From Rhizobium oryzihabitans (GTDB lineage: Bacteria; Pseudomonadota; Alphaproteobacteria; Rhizobiales; Rhizobiaceae): a stretch of DNA of 64,000 bases. The translations under genes and the position numbers were made by a program. The stretch covers positions 1 to 64,000 of the forward strand of contig NZ_CP048635.1 of assembly GCF_010669145.1 (NCBI RefSeq). Reading direction: 5' to 3'. How positions within the stretch are numbered: position 1 is the first letter of the stretch; the number at the start of each line of letters is the position of its first letter. This document shows positions 37,165 through 46,800 of this stretch, piece after piece. The notes under the pieces were generated by a model. That model was given only the letters and a program-made list of their open reading frames with translations. It was not told the origin of the DNA and did no database searches.

Positions 37165-38079
37165 TCACAGCTCCTTGCGGATATCGACGATGCGCAGGAT
37201 GCCCGCGACCATCAGGAGAACGAGGATGAGCAGGATGACGGCGTTGGCGGCGGCGGCCGGATATTGCAGTAGCGACATCTGGTTCTTCATCATCAGCGCC
37301 ACCGACGCGCTCTGCCCGCCGGACATGACCTGAACCGTGGAGAAATCGGCCATCACCAGCGTCACGACGAAGATGCTGCCAATCGCCATGCCGGGTTTGG
37401 CAAGCGGAATGATGACGTTCCAGAGCGTCTGCCAGCCCGTCGCGCCGGCATCGCGCGCCGCTTCAATCAGCGCTTTGTCGATGCGCATCAGCGTATTGAA
37501 GATCGGCGTGACCATGAACAGCGTATAAAGATGCACCATGGCCAGCACCACGGCGAAATCCGAATAAAGCAGCCACTCAATCGGCGCGGGCACGATGCCG
37601 GCGCTGACCAGCGTGCTGTTGACCAGCCCGTTGCGCCCTAGAACGGGTATCCACGAAATCATGCGGATGATGTTCGACGTCAGGAACGGCACGGTGCAGA
37701 TAAGGAAGAGCACCATCTGCATGGTGGTGGTGCGAATGTGAAAAGCGAGGAAATAAGCGATCCAGAAACCGCAGAACAGCGTGATGGCCCAGACGATGGC
37801 GGCATATTTCAGGGTATTGAGATAGGTCTGCCAGGTGACCCAGGAGCCCAGCGTTTCCAGATAGTTGAAGGTCACGAAATCGGGATACATCTGGGCGAAG
37901 TCATAGTCCCAGAAGCTGACGAGGGCGATCATGAGGATCGGCAGAAGCAGAAAGAAGCCGAGGATCAGGAAAAGCGGCGTGGCCTGAATATAGGACACGA
38001 GCTTTTGCGGAAGCGCCAAGCTGCGGGGCGGCCTGTCCTTTTTGTCGCTGACGCCGATGAGTCTGACCGTCACCATCAT
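37165..38079 (-). CDS. ABC permease, PotB-like
   Basis: A permease of about 304 residues with PotB-like features: WIAYFLAFHIRTTTMQMVLF, then TVPFLTSNIIRMISWIPVLG, and coupling loop EAARDAGATGWQTLWNVIIPLAK. I chose ATG 38079 because an AAAGG site precedes it. The open frame to 38133 adds 18 residues without support. It ends 3 bp before the second permease starts. Two hairpins separate it from the binding-protein gene upstream. Confidence 0.85.
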   Translation of the reverse strand: MMVTVRLIGVSDKKDRPPRSLALPQKLVSYIQATPLFLILGFFLLLPILMIALVSFWDYDFAQMYPDFVTFNYLETLGSWVTWQTYLNTLKYAAIVWAITLFCGFWIAYFLAFHIRTTTMQMVLFLICTVPFLTSNIIRMISWIPVLGRNGLVNSTLVSAGIVPAPIEWLLYSDFAVVLAMVHLYTLFMVTPIFNTLMRIDKALIEAARDAGATGWQTLWNVIIPLAKPGMAIGSIFVVTLVMADFSTVQVMSGGQSASVALMMKNQMSLLQYPAAAANAVILLILVLLMVAGILRIVDIRKEL

Positions 38080-38158
38080 GAAGCCTTTCGCTGGATTTGC
38101 TGAAGCACCGGCGGCGATGTCGCCAGCGAGCATGTTGACAAGTCCTCCGCACTCTCGA

Positions 38159-38242
38159 CGTCATCCTCGGGCTTGACCCGAGGATCTAACCACGTCCGAT
38201 GTGGTGGTTCGTTAGATCCTCGGGTCAAGCCCGAGGATGACG
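38159..38242. repeat. perfect 32-bp inverted repeat (REP/RIME-like element)
   Basis: The left arm 38159-38190 and the right arm 38211-38242 are exact reverse complements, separated by a 20-base loop. Each arm also contains an internal partial palindrome (CCTCGGGCTTGACCCGAGG). It lies between the binding-protein and permease genes. Palindromes of this kind are scattered in intergenic regions of Rhizobiaceae genomes. In the mRNA it would form a very stable stem-loop. Confidence 0.85.
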
Positions 38243-38271
38243 GAGGAGAGGTTGGGGTGCCTGCCGCTTTC

Positions 38272-38303
38272 AGGACTGGTGACGACAAGCCGCCACCAGT
38301 CCT
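38272..38303. promoter_or_regulatory. 10-bp hairpin downstream of the binding-protein gene
   Basis: AGGACTGGTG (38272-38281) and CACCAGTCCT (38294-38303) pair perfectly, 13 bases past the stop of the minus-strand binding-protein gene. Hairpins at this place commonly protect the upstream mRNA so that more binding protein than permease is made. Confidence 0.5.
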
Positions 38304-38315
38304 CTGTCTTTTACA

Positions 38316-39605
38316 TCAGGCCGCGATGAATTCGTTCCAGCGGCGGACCATGTAGCGGTCCTCGTCCATCACCGAGTTCCAGCAGGCGACCTTGCCCATG
38401 CGCTCCTCGAAGGATCCGCCATCGCGCACGGCGCCCGCCTTTTCCATGACCTTGCCGTCCGGGGCGATGATGTCGCCCTGCGCCGGCTTGCCTTCGACCC
38501 AGTAACCCCACTCGTCGGCGGACATATGCTCTTTTGCCGTTTCCATGGCGGCAGAGTAATAGCCCTGACGGTTGAGATAAGCGCCGACCCAGCCGGACGT
38601 GTACCAGTTGATGTATTCATAGGCCGCATCGAGTTTTGCGCCCGAAAGGTGCTTGGCAAGGCCAAGACCGCCGCCCCAGGAGCGATAACCTTCCTTCAGC
38701 GGCTGGTATTTGCAGGCGATACCCTTGGAGCGGACCGCGGCGACGGCGGGCGACCACATGGACTGGATGATGACTTCGCCTGATGACATGAGGTTCACGC
38801 TTTCATCGAAGCTCTTCCAGAAAGCGCGGAACTGGCCGTCCTTCTTCGCCTTGATGAGAAAGTCGATGGTCTTGTCGATCTCCTCCTTGGTCATGTTGCC
38901 CTTGTCGGCATATTTGATGTTGCCCATGGCCTCCATGATCATCGCCGCATCCATGATGCCGATGGAGGGGATGTTGAGGATGGAGGTCTTGCCCTTGAAC
39001 TTCGGGTCCATGATATCGGCCCAGCTGGTGATGTCGCGGCCAACGAGATCGGGGCGAATGCCGAGCGTATCGGCATTGTAGATCGTCGGAACCATGGTGA
39101 AATAATCGGTCTCGCCCTTGGCGAACGTCTTGTCGCCGGGCTTTTCGACGAAACCGACGGTGTGCGGGGCCGTGCCCTGCGCCACGACACTATCCGGCTT
39201 CAGCTTGCCGTTTTTGAATAGCGGCACGATCTTGTCGTAATATTTCAGCTTCTTGATTTCCATCGGCTGGATGACACCCGCCGGATAGACCTTCTTCAGG
39301 ATCCAGTATTCGATATCGGCAATGTCGTAGGAATTCGGCTGGGTCACGGCGCGCTGGGCGGCGGCATCGGAATCCGTCGCCGTCATTTCGAGCGTGATGC
39401 CGAGATCGGCCTTGCACTTTTCGGCAATGGCATTGAGGTTCGACACACCAGTGCCGAACTGGCGGATGGTGATCGGGTTCTGCGCCCAGATGGTCGGGAA
39501 GCCGGTGATGAGGCCGGAGCCGATCGCCGCACCCGTGGCGGCAGCACCCGCCTTGAGAAGGCCACGGCGGGAAAGGCCGGTCTTGATCTTGGAGGTATCG
39601 GTCAT
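38316..39605 (-). CDS. ABC solute-binding protein, PotD-like, Tat-exported
   Basis: A 429-residue periplasmic binding protein. The N-terminus has a twin-arginine signal (LSRRGLLKAGAAATGAA, cleavage near IWAQ). The mature part begins TIRQFGTGVSNLNAIAEKC and carries NADTLGIRPDLVGRDITSW and SGEVIIQSMWSPAVAAV, as in polyamine-type binding proteins. The ligand is not known; the coupled racemase argues for an amino-acid-like or hydantoin-like compound. It sits 30 bp after the ATPase gene. Confidence 0.85.
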   Translation of the reverse strand: MTDTSKIKTGLSRRGLLKAGAAATGAAIGSGLITGFPTIWAQNPITIRQFGTGVSNLNAIAEKCKADLGITLEMTATDSDAAAQRAVTQPNSYDIADIEYWILKKVYPAGVIQPMEIKKLKYYDKIVPLFKNGKLKPDSVVAQGTAPHTVGFVEKPGDKTFAKGETDYFTMVPTIYNADTLGIRPDLVGRDITSWADIMDPKFKGKTSILNIPSIGIMDAAMIMEAMGNIKYADKGNMTKEEIDKTIDFLIKAKKDGQFRAFWKSFDESVNLMSSGEVIIQSMWSPAVAAVRSKGIACKYQPLKEGYRSWGGGLGLAKHLSGAKLDAAYEYINWYTSGWVGAYLNRQGYYSAAMETAKEHMSADEWGYWVEGKPAQGDIIAPDGKVMEKAGAVRDGGSFEERMGKVACWNSVMDEDRYMVRRWNEFIAA

Positions 39606-39635
39606 TTCAAAGTTCTCCTCTGGTTATTTTTGGGG

Positions 39636-40721
39636 TCACTTCTCTACCCGGCCGAGCACGATGGCATCGGCCGCATTCCATGAAAGCGGTATGGCGTCGC
39701 CGGTCCTGACCGGCTTTTCAAAAAAGGCGGCATCGCTGAGGATGACGTTGAAATCCTCGATACCCGCGCCGCTGACGGCGATCTTCACGCTCGCACCGCG
39801 ATATTCGACATTCGAGACGATGCCGGTAAAACCGAAGCCCGGCTGATCCGCCTCCCCCACGCGCACGCGGTCGGTACGGATGGCGATATCGACCGCGCCG
39901 TCATCAGGGGCGGTGCCGCTGGCCGTGAATGCGCCGCCGCCAGCCACCTCCAGCGTGACGAATTCGTCGGCCTTCTGTTTGAAACGCCCGGAAATGACAT
40001 TGTGGTCGCCCATGAAACGGGCGACGAAAGCGGTCGCCGGGCGCTCGAACACCTCGCGTGGCGTCGCCGCCTGCTCGATACGGCCATCATTCATGACGAC
40101 GATGACATCTGCCAGCGCCATGGCCTCTTCCTGGCTGTGCGTGACGTGAACAAAGGTGATGCCAAGCGAGGTCTGCAGCTTCTTCAACTCGGCGCGCATG
40201 CGAATTTTGAGGAAAGGATCGAGTGCCGACAGCGGCTCATCCAGCAGCAACGCCTCGGGATCGGTGATGAGCGCGCGCGCCAGCGCCACGCGCTGCTGCT
40301 GCCCGCCGGAAAGCTGGGCCGGCCGCCGGCTGGCATAGGGTTCAAGCTGCATCAGCCGCAGCATATCGAGCGCCTTGGTGCGGCGCGTCTCCCTGTCCAC
40401 ACCCTTCATCTTGAGGCTGAAGGCGACATTGTCGACGAGATCGAGATGCGGAAACAGCGCATAAGACTGGAACATCATCGCCGTGCCGCGCCGGGCGGGC
40501 GGCAGATCGGTGACCACCACATTGCCCAGCCGGACATCACCACTGGAAATGCTTTCATGGCCGGCAATCATTCGCAGCGTCGAGGTCTTTCCGCAGCCGG
40601 AGGGGCCAAGCAGGCAGCAATAGCTTCCCGCCGGAATCTTGAGACTTATCGCATGCACGGCAGTGGTGTTGCCGTAGATCTTGGAAACGGAAGCGATGTC
40701 GATTGCTGCGGCTTTGCTCAT
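39636..40721 (-). CDS. ABC ATPase, PotA-like
   Basis: A 361-residue ATPase with Walker A GPSGCGKTSTLRM, Q-loop MMFQSYALFPHLD, signature [16 protein letters not shown], Walker B LLLDEPLSALD, and a C-terminal TOBE domain (VDIAIRTDRVRVG). I chose ATG 40721 with an AGGAGA site; a GTG two codons earlier is possible. It is the first gene of the importer unit, read as ATPase, binding protein, two permeases, racemase. Confidence 0.88.
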   Translation of the reverse strand: MSKAAAIDIASVSKIYGNTTAVHAISLKIPAGSYCCLLGPSGCGKTSTLRMIAGHESISSGDVRLGNVVVTDLPPARRGTAMMFQSYALFPHLDLVDNVAFSLKMKGVDRETRRTKALDMLRLMQLEPYASRRPAQLSGGQQQRVALARALITDPEALLLDEPLSALDPFLKIRMRAELKKLQTSLGITFVHVTHSQEEAMALADVIVVMNDGRIEQAATPREVFERPATAFVARFMGDHNVISGRFKQKADEFVTLEVAGGGAFTASGTAPDDGAVDIAIRTDRVRVGEADQPGFGFTGIVSNVEYRGASVKIAVSGAGIEDFNVILSDAAFFEKPVRTGDAIPLSWNAADAIVLGRVEK

Positions 40722-40934
40722 GAACACTCTCCTGCGACAACCTTGTCATGCAGGAGGCGTGCCAATCCGCTTTGCCATTGATCTAAAAGGCGATTTCAGA
40801 ACGGCTTGCGGACCCGACCGCTCGGCTGCTCAAATTTGCAGCGATTGTTTTCGATTGACTGTAGAAATTGTATGCGATCTTGCCGGGGGATTTACGCGGC
40901 GAGGCTGATCGGCATACGCCAAGTTGCCGCTATC

Positions 40935-41915
40935 CTACCCGGTCTTGAACCGATCGAACGCCGTCAGATATTTGACCGTCGGATCGGCATCCCAGCGGTA
41001 GATTTCAGTCCGGAGGAAATGCAGCTCTTCTTCGAGCCTTTCCTCCGGCAGTTCCACCCACCAGGATTTAGGCCGGCCGTCGGAACCGTCCGACCAGCGG
41101 TAGCCGCGCTTTTTCAGGTGATCCTTCATGTCAAACGGGCTGTTTTCCGCGTAAATGCGGACCCGCGACAACCGGCTTGCCTCATGGAGTTCCGAAAATG
41201 GCGTTCCGGTTTGGCCGGGCCGCTCCTGTTCCAGCACTTCCAGCAGCGCAAAACAATCGTCGACGGCGCGGTGGCCATCGTGGAAATAACCGGATTGTCC
41301 AATCAGATATCCAAGCTTGGTGCCTTCAAAGCCCCGCGCCCGCCAGTCTATCTCCTTTACGGAACAGGCCCAGGCCTTGTCGCGGAAGATCGGCGAGAAG
41401 GTCTCGCAAAAGGGACGGTCGAAGCCGGCATTGTGGGCAATGATCAGATCGGCATCTGTGACAAGCGAGGTCAGCCGGTCGATGTCTATCGTCTGTCCGG
41501 CAACCATTGCATCGGTAATACCTGTCAGGCGCGTGATCTCTTCGGGAATGGCAACGCCCGGCTGGTGCAGACCGCCATAGATGCCGGTGACATCGCCGAT
41601 TGTACCCTGATCATCGAATGTGAAGGCGATGACGCCGATTTCGATGATCTCATCGGTTCGATGGTTGAGGCCCGTCGTCTCGGTATCGAGGATCACGCCT
41701 CGGCGGGGGAAACCCGGCCGCGGCCGCTCGATGACCGCGCGGGGCTGCAGCCTGCGCAGGATACGGTAGTTGCCGGTGGATTCGAGATATCCGGCCAGAG
41801 CCTCATCGTCAGAAACCGCCTTCTGTGTCGTTTCCCGTCCAGCCGCTTTTCGCTCTTTTTCGGCCTTTGGAAGCCGCGCGGCTGCGGGAGCGAAAAAATC
41901 CAACTGGGAGGTCAT
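40935..41915 (-). CDS. DEDDh 3'-5' exonuclease (DnaQ/epsilon-like)
   Basis: A 326-residue nuclease. The exonuclease motifs are ILDTETTG (Exo I, Asp and Glu), HNAGFDRPF (Exo II) and GHRAVDDC (Exo IIIepsilon with His and Asp), over about residues 85-245. A C-terminal extension (KDHLKKRGYRWSDG, WWVELPEE) is seen in a known group of standalone DnaQ-like exonucleases. I chose ATG 41915 (MTSQLDFFAP) with an AGGA site; the open frame to 42083 adds an implausible leader. It is not part of an operon. Confidence 0.85.
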   Translation of the reverse strand: MTSQLDFFAPAAARLPKAEKERKAAGRETTQKAVSDDEALAGYLESTGNYRILRRLQPRAVIERPRPGFPRRGVILDTETTGLNHRTDEIIEIGVIAFTFDDQGTIGDVTGIYGGLHQPGVAIPEEITRLTGITDAMVAGQTIDIDRLTSLVTDADLIIAHNAGFDRPFCETFSPIFRDKAWACSVKEIDWRARGFEGTKLGYLIGQSGYFHDGHRAVDDCFALLEVLEQERPGQTGTPFSELHEASRLSRVRIYAENSPFDMKDHLKKRGYRWSDGSDGRPKSWWVELPEERLEEELHFLRTEIYRWDADPTVKYLTAFDRFKTG

Positions 41916-42168
41916 TATGGTCCTGTCCGCCTTGGCCGGAAATCGAGATTGAGTAGTCCAGCATATGCGCAGAGGCTTAACGTCACAACAGCGGTTACCG
42001 TCATCCACAGAAACCGGGTCACATCTGCTGGAAGGGCGTGGCCAAAGCACGGTCAATGGCGCAGCACCACGGCAATCAGCCAAACCATTTTAACATGATT
42101 ATTTCAGTTAAGTATTGAAATGACGCGCCGTGCGGGGTATCGCCTCAAACGCAATCCTCAGGTCGGTC

Positions 42169-42678
42169 ATGACGCAACGCGACGACAAATTCCTTTCGGC
42201 ATTCCTGAAAACGCAGTCGGACATCAAGCGATATCTGACGCGGATGACGGGTTCCCGGGAGGATGCCGAGGATCTTGCCCACGAAGCCTGGATCAAGCTG
42301 GCGAGGAACAGTTCGAATGCGTCCGAAGCCCCCGTGCCCTATCTCAAGCGGATTGCAAGGTCGCTTGCAATCGATCACGGGCGGGGCCGCAAGCACCGCG
42401 CAACGACCGAACAGATCGAGGATGCCCTTTCAATTCGCGACGAACGGCCGGGACCGGACCAGCAGGTGATCGATCGCGACCAGATCCGGGAACTCATGCG
42501 CGTCATCGGCGAGTTGCCGGATCGCCAGCGAAAAATGCTTGTCGCAGCCCGGCTGGAGTTTCGCCCCCATGCCGAGATCGCGGAGGAATTCCATGTCTCG
42601 ACCCGCACGGTGGAAATGGAAATCAACCGCGCGATCAATTACTGCATGGAGAAAATGGGACATGAGCGACGCAGATAA
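42169..42678 (+). CDS. FecI-like ECF sigma factor
   Basis: A 169-residue extracytoplasmic-function sigma factor. Region 2 is DIKRYLTRMTGSREDAEDLAHEAWIKL, and region 4 ends AEIAEEFHVSTRTVEMEINRAINYC. The FecI type is indicated by its size, the lack of extra domains and the FecR and TonB-receptor genes downstream. I chose ATG 42169 (MTQRDDKF); the open frame from 42130 adds 13 unsupported residues. It should direct RNA polymerase to the receptor promoter when FecR signals. Confidence 0.88.
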   Translation: MTQRDDKFLSAFLKTQSDIKRYLTRMTGSREDAEDLAHEAWIKLARNSSNASEAPVPYLKRIARSLAIDHGRGRKHRATTEQIEDALSIRDERPGPDQQVIDRDQIRELMRVIGELPDRQRKMLVAARLEFRPHAEIAEEFHVSTRTVEMEINRAINYCMEKMGHERRR

Positions 42679-42764
42679 TTTTCGGATTTCCGGTTGCCAA
42701 TCGTTAGAGCTAATGAGGTTCATGTGAAATTCCTGCACCAAGGCGCGCTTTTGATAGGGGTTGA

Positions 42765-43688
42765 GTGTTGAACGACGGATCCGATGCGCTCAGAAGGAAG
42801 GCCACATCCTTTATCGTCAGGCTGCACTCCGGCGCGGCAACGGTTGAGGATACGGAGGCGCTCAGCCATTGGCGCAACCTCAGTGCTGACCACGAACGCG
42901 CCTTTATCGAGGCATCGGCGCTCTGGCGCAATCTCGGTCCGGCTCTGCAAGCCGAAACGCGCACGCGTGTAGCTGTCACCTCCAGACGGTCTTTCATGAT
43001 TGGCGGCAGCCTGGTAGCCGGCCTTGCCGGCGTCGCCGTCGCGCTGCCGGAACTTGGTTACATGCCGTCCATGGGCGCACTGCTTGCAGATTTTTCAACG
43101 GGGGTTGGCGAGCAGCAGAATGTGACCCTGCCGGACGGGTCGACCGCCTTTCTCGATGGTGGCACGGCCCTGTCTCTCGACGGTGAACGGCGGTTCGATC
43201 TGACGGCGGGCGCTGCGGTCTTCACCGTCAGGCAGGCATCCGACATGCCATTTGTCGTGAATGCCGGTGCCGGTTATGTCGAGGCCTCCGGCGGCTCGTT
43301 CAGCGTGACACACAACGCCAGCGGCGTAACGGTGGAATGCCTGTCCGGCCCGCTTACCGTGCACTGTCTCGGCAATGCGCAGCTCCTTCTCGGCGAGGCA
43401 ATCGCCTATGCGAGTTCGGGTCTCAGGGAAAAATCCGCAATCGACCTTGAAACCGCCTCCGCCTGGCGCGAAGGCCTGCTGGTTTTCAACAACCGCCCCC
43501 TCGAAGACATCGTCGCCAGCCTGAACCGGCACCGGCGCGGCAAGATCATCATCACACGCGAAAGCCTTCGGTCCCTGCATGTCTCGGGCGTTTTCCAGCT
43601 CAACCGGCCACAGGACATTATCGCCCATCTTGAAGAGACCCTGCATCTGCGGGCAATCGGTGCCGGCGGGATACTTCTTCTCGTCTGA
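42765..43688 (+). CDS. FecR-family anti-sigma/signal transducer
   Basis: A 307-residue inner-membrane protein. The N-terminal DUF4880 cytoplasmic part (LRRKATSFIVRLHSG, then LSHWRNLSADHERAFIEASALW) is followed by one membrane segment with a twin-arginine-like lead (SRRSFMIGGSLVAGLAG). The periplasmic FecR domain (VTLPDGSTAFLDGGTALSL) and a C-terminal STN-like part (FNNRPLEDIVASLNRH) complete it. It receives the signal from the receptor's N-terminal domain and controls the sigma factor. The start is a GTG at 42765 behind an AGGGG site. Confidence 0.88.
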   Translation: MLNDGSDALRRKATSFIVRLHSGAATVEDTEALSHWRNLSADHERAFIEASALWRNLGPALQAETRTRVAVTSRRSFMIGGSLVAGLAGVAVALPELGYMPSMGALLADFSTGVGEQQNVTLPDGSTAFLDGGTALSLDGERRFDLTAGAAVFTVRQASDMPFVVNAGAGYVEASGGSFSVTHNASGVTVECLSGPLTVHCLGNAQLLLGEAIAYASSGLREKSAIDLETASAWREGLLVFNNRPLEDIVASLNRHRRGKIIITRESLRSLHVSGVFQLNRPQDIIAHLEETLHLRAIGAGGILLLV

Positions 43689-43839
43689 AACCGGTTCAGA
43701 ACCGCTTCGCTGCAAGAGATTTCGTAGGATTCGAAAAATATTACCAAAAAACTCCAGAAATCTTTTCGGGTTTCTGCGCCTCGGTCGTCCTCCCTATCAG
43801 AGGCCGCATCGTCGCGGCGAAACTGAAGGGGTTACGGGG

Positions 43840-46800
43840 ATGACTTTATTGGCGGCGGGACAAAAATCCGGTAGTCACGCAGCACGCTTGAGGCTGGCGG
43901 CATTCTGCGCATCGCTGGCATGCTCCGTCTCTTTCCAGGCTCACACCCAGGCTCATGCGCAGGAGCTGCGCCAGTTTTCCATTCCCGCGGGCCCTCTCGA
44001 CGTGGCCCTGACGCGATTTGGCGCGGCGAGCGGCATACAGATTCTCTACGATGCGTCTTTGACGAAGGGGCTGAAAACCTCCGGCGCAGCCGGTGCCCTT
44101 CAGCCGCGCGATGCGCTCGGCAAGCTTCTGGACGGCACCGGCCTGAGCTTCCGCTTCACGGCACCCGATCGCGTGACGGTCTCCAACGCATCGCAGGCGC
44201 AGGAGGCGACCTCGGCGGACGGTTCGCTCGTGCTGGAAACAATCACCGTCACCGGCAAAAGCGGGCGATACGGCAGCCCCGACGCACCCTACGGAACCGA
44301 CGCGCCGACGGCCTATATTTCGGGCGAGGATATCGACCGCTTCCGCGGCTCAAGCCCTGCCGACATGTTTCGCGGCACGGCTGGCGTCATGTCTGGCGAG
44401 GCGCGCAACGGCGCGGGCGCCATCGACGTCAATATTCGCGGCATGCAGGGAATGGGCCGCGTCGCCACCACGATAGACGGCGCCGAGAATTCCGTGACGG
44501 TCTATCAGGGCTATCAGGGCGTCTCGAACCGCACCTATGTCGATCCCGATTTCATCGCCGGCGTCGACATTACCAAGGGGGCAGACGCCGCTTCCTTCGG
44601 CAATGCCGGCTCGGTCGCGATGAGGACGGTCAGTGCCGATGACATCGTCAAGGACGGTGAAAAATGGGGCCTCAAGGTCAAGGGCGGTTTTGGCACCAAT
44701 TCTTCAAGCCCGAAGGATGGCGCGCTGGGCGGCTACAGCTATCAGTCCGGCGTGGGCACCGCGACACCATCTGCCGACGGGATGGATCGCCCCGCCTTCC
44801 TCAAGCCAACGACCGGCTCGGGCAGTGTGATCGGCGCCTATAAGGGCGAGGACATCGATGTCGTTGCGGGTTATGCGCATCGTCGCCAGGGCAATTATCA
44901 CGCCGGCAGCCACGGCCCCGTCGCCTCCCCGAAAAACATCGGCAATACGAAATATTGGGGCGGCATTCTTCCCAACACGATGATCAATGAAGGCCTGGTC
45001 AACTACCGAGGGGGCGAGGAAGTCCTCAACACCGAGCTGGAAACGCAATCTCTTCTGGCAAAAGTGACCGCGCGCCTTTCGGACGACCAGACATTCCAGA
45101 TCGGTTATATGGGATATAGAAGCGAGGCCGGGGACCGGCTTGCCTCGCGGCTGACCTCGAATACCGGACAGGCGCAGCAACAGGAGCAGACGGTCAGCAC
45201 CAGCCTCGACACGTTCACGGCGAGATACAACTGGAACCCCGAGGATAATGATCTCATCGACTTCAAGTCGAATTTCTACTTCAACCATCTCGAAGTCCGA
45301 AATCCCGTGCGCGGCGGGCGAGGACTGACGCCCGAAAAAATCGGCCTGCCATCCGGTTTCCGGGTCGGCACCGACACCAATATGTGGGGAGCGGAAATTA
45401 CCAACCGCTCGCAATTCAGCTCGGATTACGGTGACCTCGATCTGAACTACGGCATTTCCTACCGGGCCGAGGACACCAATGGCAGCGAGCACGCCGCTGT
45501 TCTCGAGGGGTGGCTGACGCCGCGCGATGCCATTCGTCATGAAGGTGCCGCTTTCGCAAAGGCAGCCTACAAGCCCGTTGACTGGCTGACCCTGAATGGC
45601 GGCCTGCGATACTCGCATTATTGGCTCAAGGATCGATTTGATCCTTACGAAAAATATCAGGCCCAGGGCAAACCCATCGGCCTGACGGTGGATGACGGGG
45701 GTTTCAGCCCGTCTGCCGGCGTGACGGTGGAACCGTTCGACAATACGCAGTTCTACGCCAACTATTCGAATACGCTCAGATCGCCATCCATCATCGAATC
45801 CGTCTCCGCCTTCAACAGCGTGATCGCCAATGCCGGCGTCCAGCCGGAACGGTCCAGCAACTGGGAAATCGGCACCAACATCATTCGCGACGGCATTCTG
45901 TCCGACGACGATACCGCCATGATCAAGTTCGGTTATTTCAATTGGGACGTGAAGAATTACATATCGCGCACGGTGGTGACCGAACCGGTGCTGACCCTCA
46001 ATATCGGCAACATTCCCCGGGCTAAATTTTCAGGTCTCGAACTCTCCGGCCGTTACACCAATGGCGGCTTTTCGGCGGACCTTTCGGCCAATTATTTCCT
46101 GAACGTCGAATATTGCCGCACGACCCAGACCTGCGACAGCAAGTCCCTCTACGGCGACTATGCGACCAACCATGTTCAGCCGGAATATACGGTGGACCTG
46201 ACGCTCTCGCAGAAATTCCTCGAGGACCGGCTGACGGTCGGCGGCCGCATCTCTTATGTCGGGCCGCGCGCCATCGGACATGGCGATGTCACGGCGCAGG
46301 GCGCCTCCGAATTCATCGCTCTCGTGGACTGGGAACCCTATACGCTGGTCGACCTGTTTACCGAATACAAGATCAACGACAACATGACCGCGAGCCTGCG
46401 CGTGGAAAACCTGTTCGATCGTTTCTATGTCGATCCTCTCGGCCTTGTCACACAGCCGGGACCGGGCCGGACGATCTATGCCAGCCTCACGGCAACCATT
46501 GGCGGCGGCGAAGCCCTGCCCGGCCTCTCCCCCTTCAGCAGCCCGACGGACAGCGCCTTCGTTCGCGACTGGACCGGCTTTAATGTGGGTGCTCATGCGG
46601 GCGGCGATTTCCTGAATATCGCAGGAAATACGACCTCTCTGGATGGAACGTTCAGCGATGCAGCCGCGCGGGAATCTGCCGATTTCAACATGCGCGGCGG
46701 CGCATTCGGGCTGCATGCGGGTTATGACCGGCAGCTCGAAAACGGCTTTGTCGTCGGCGTCGAGGCCGATTACACCAAAACCTATCTTCGCGGCATCGAA

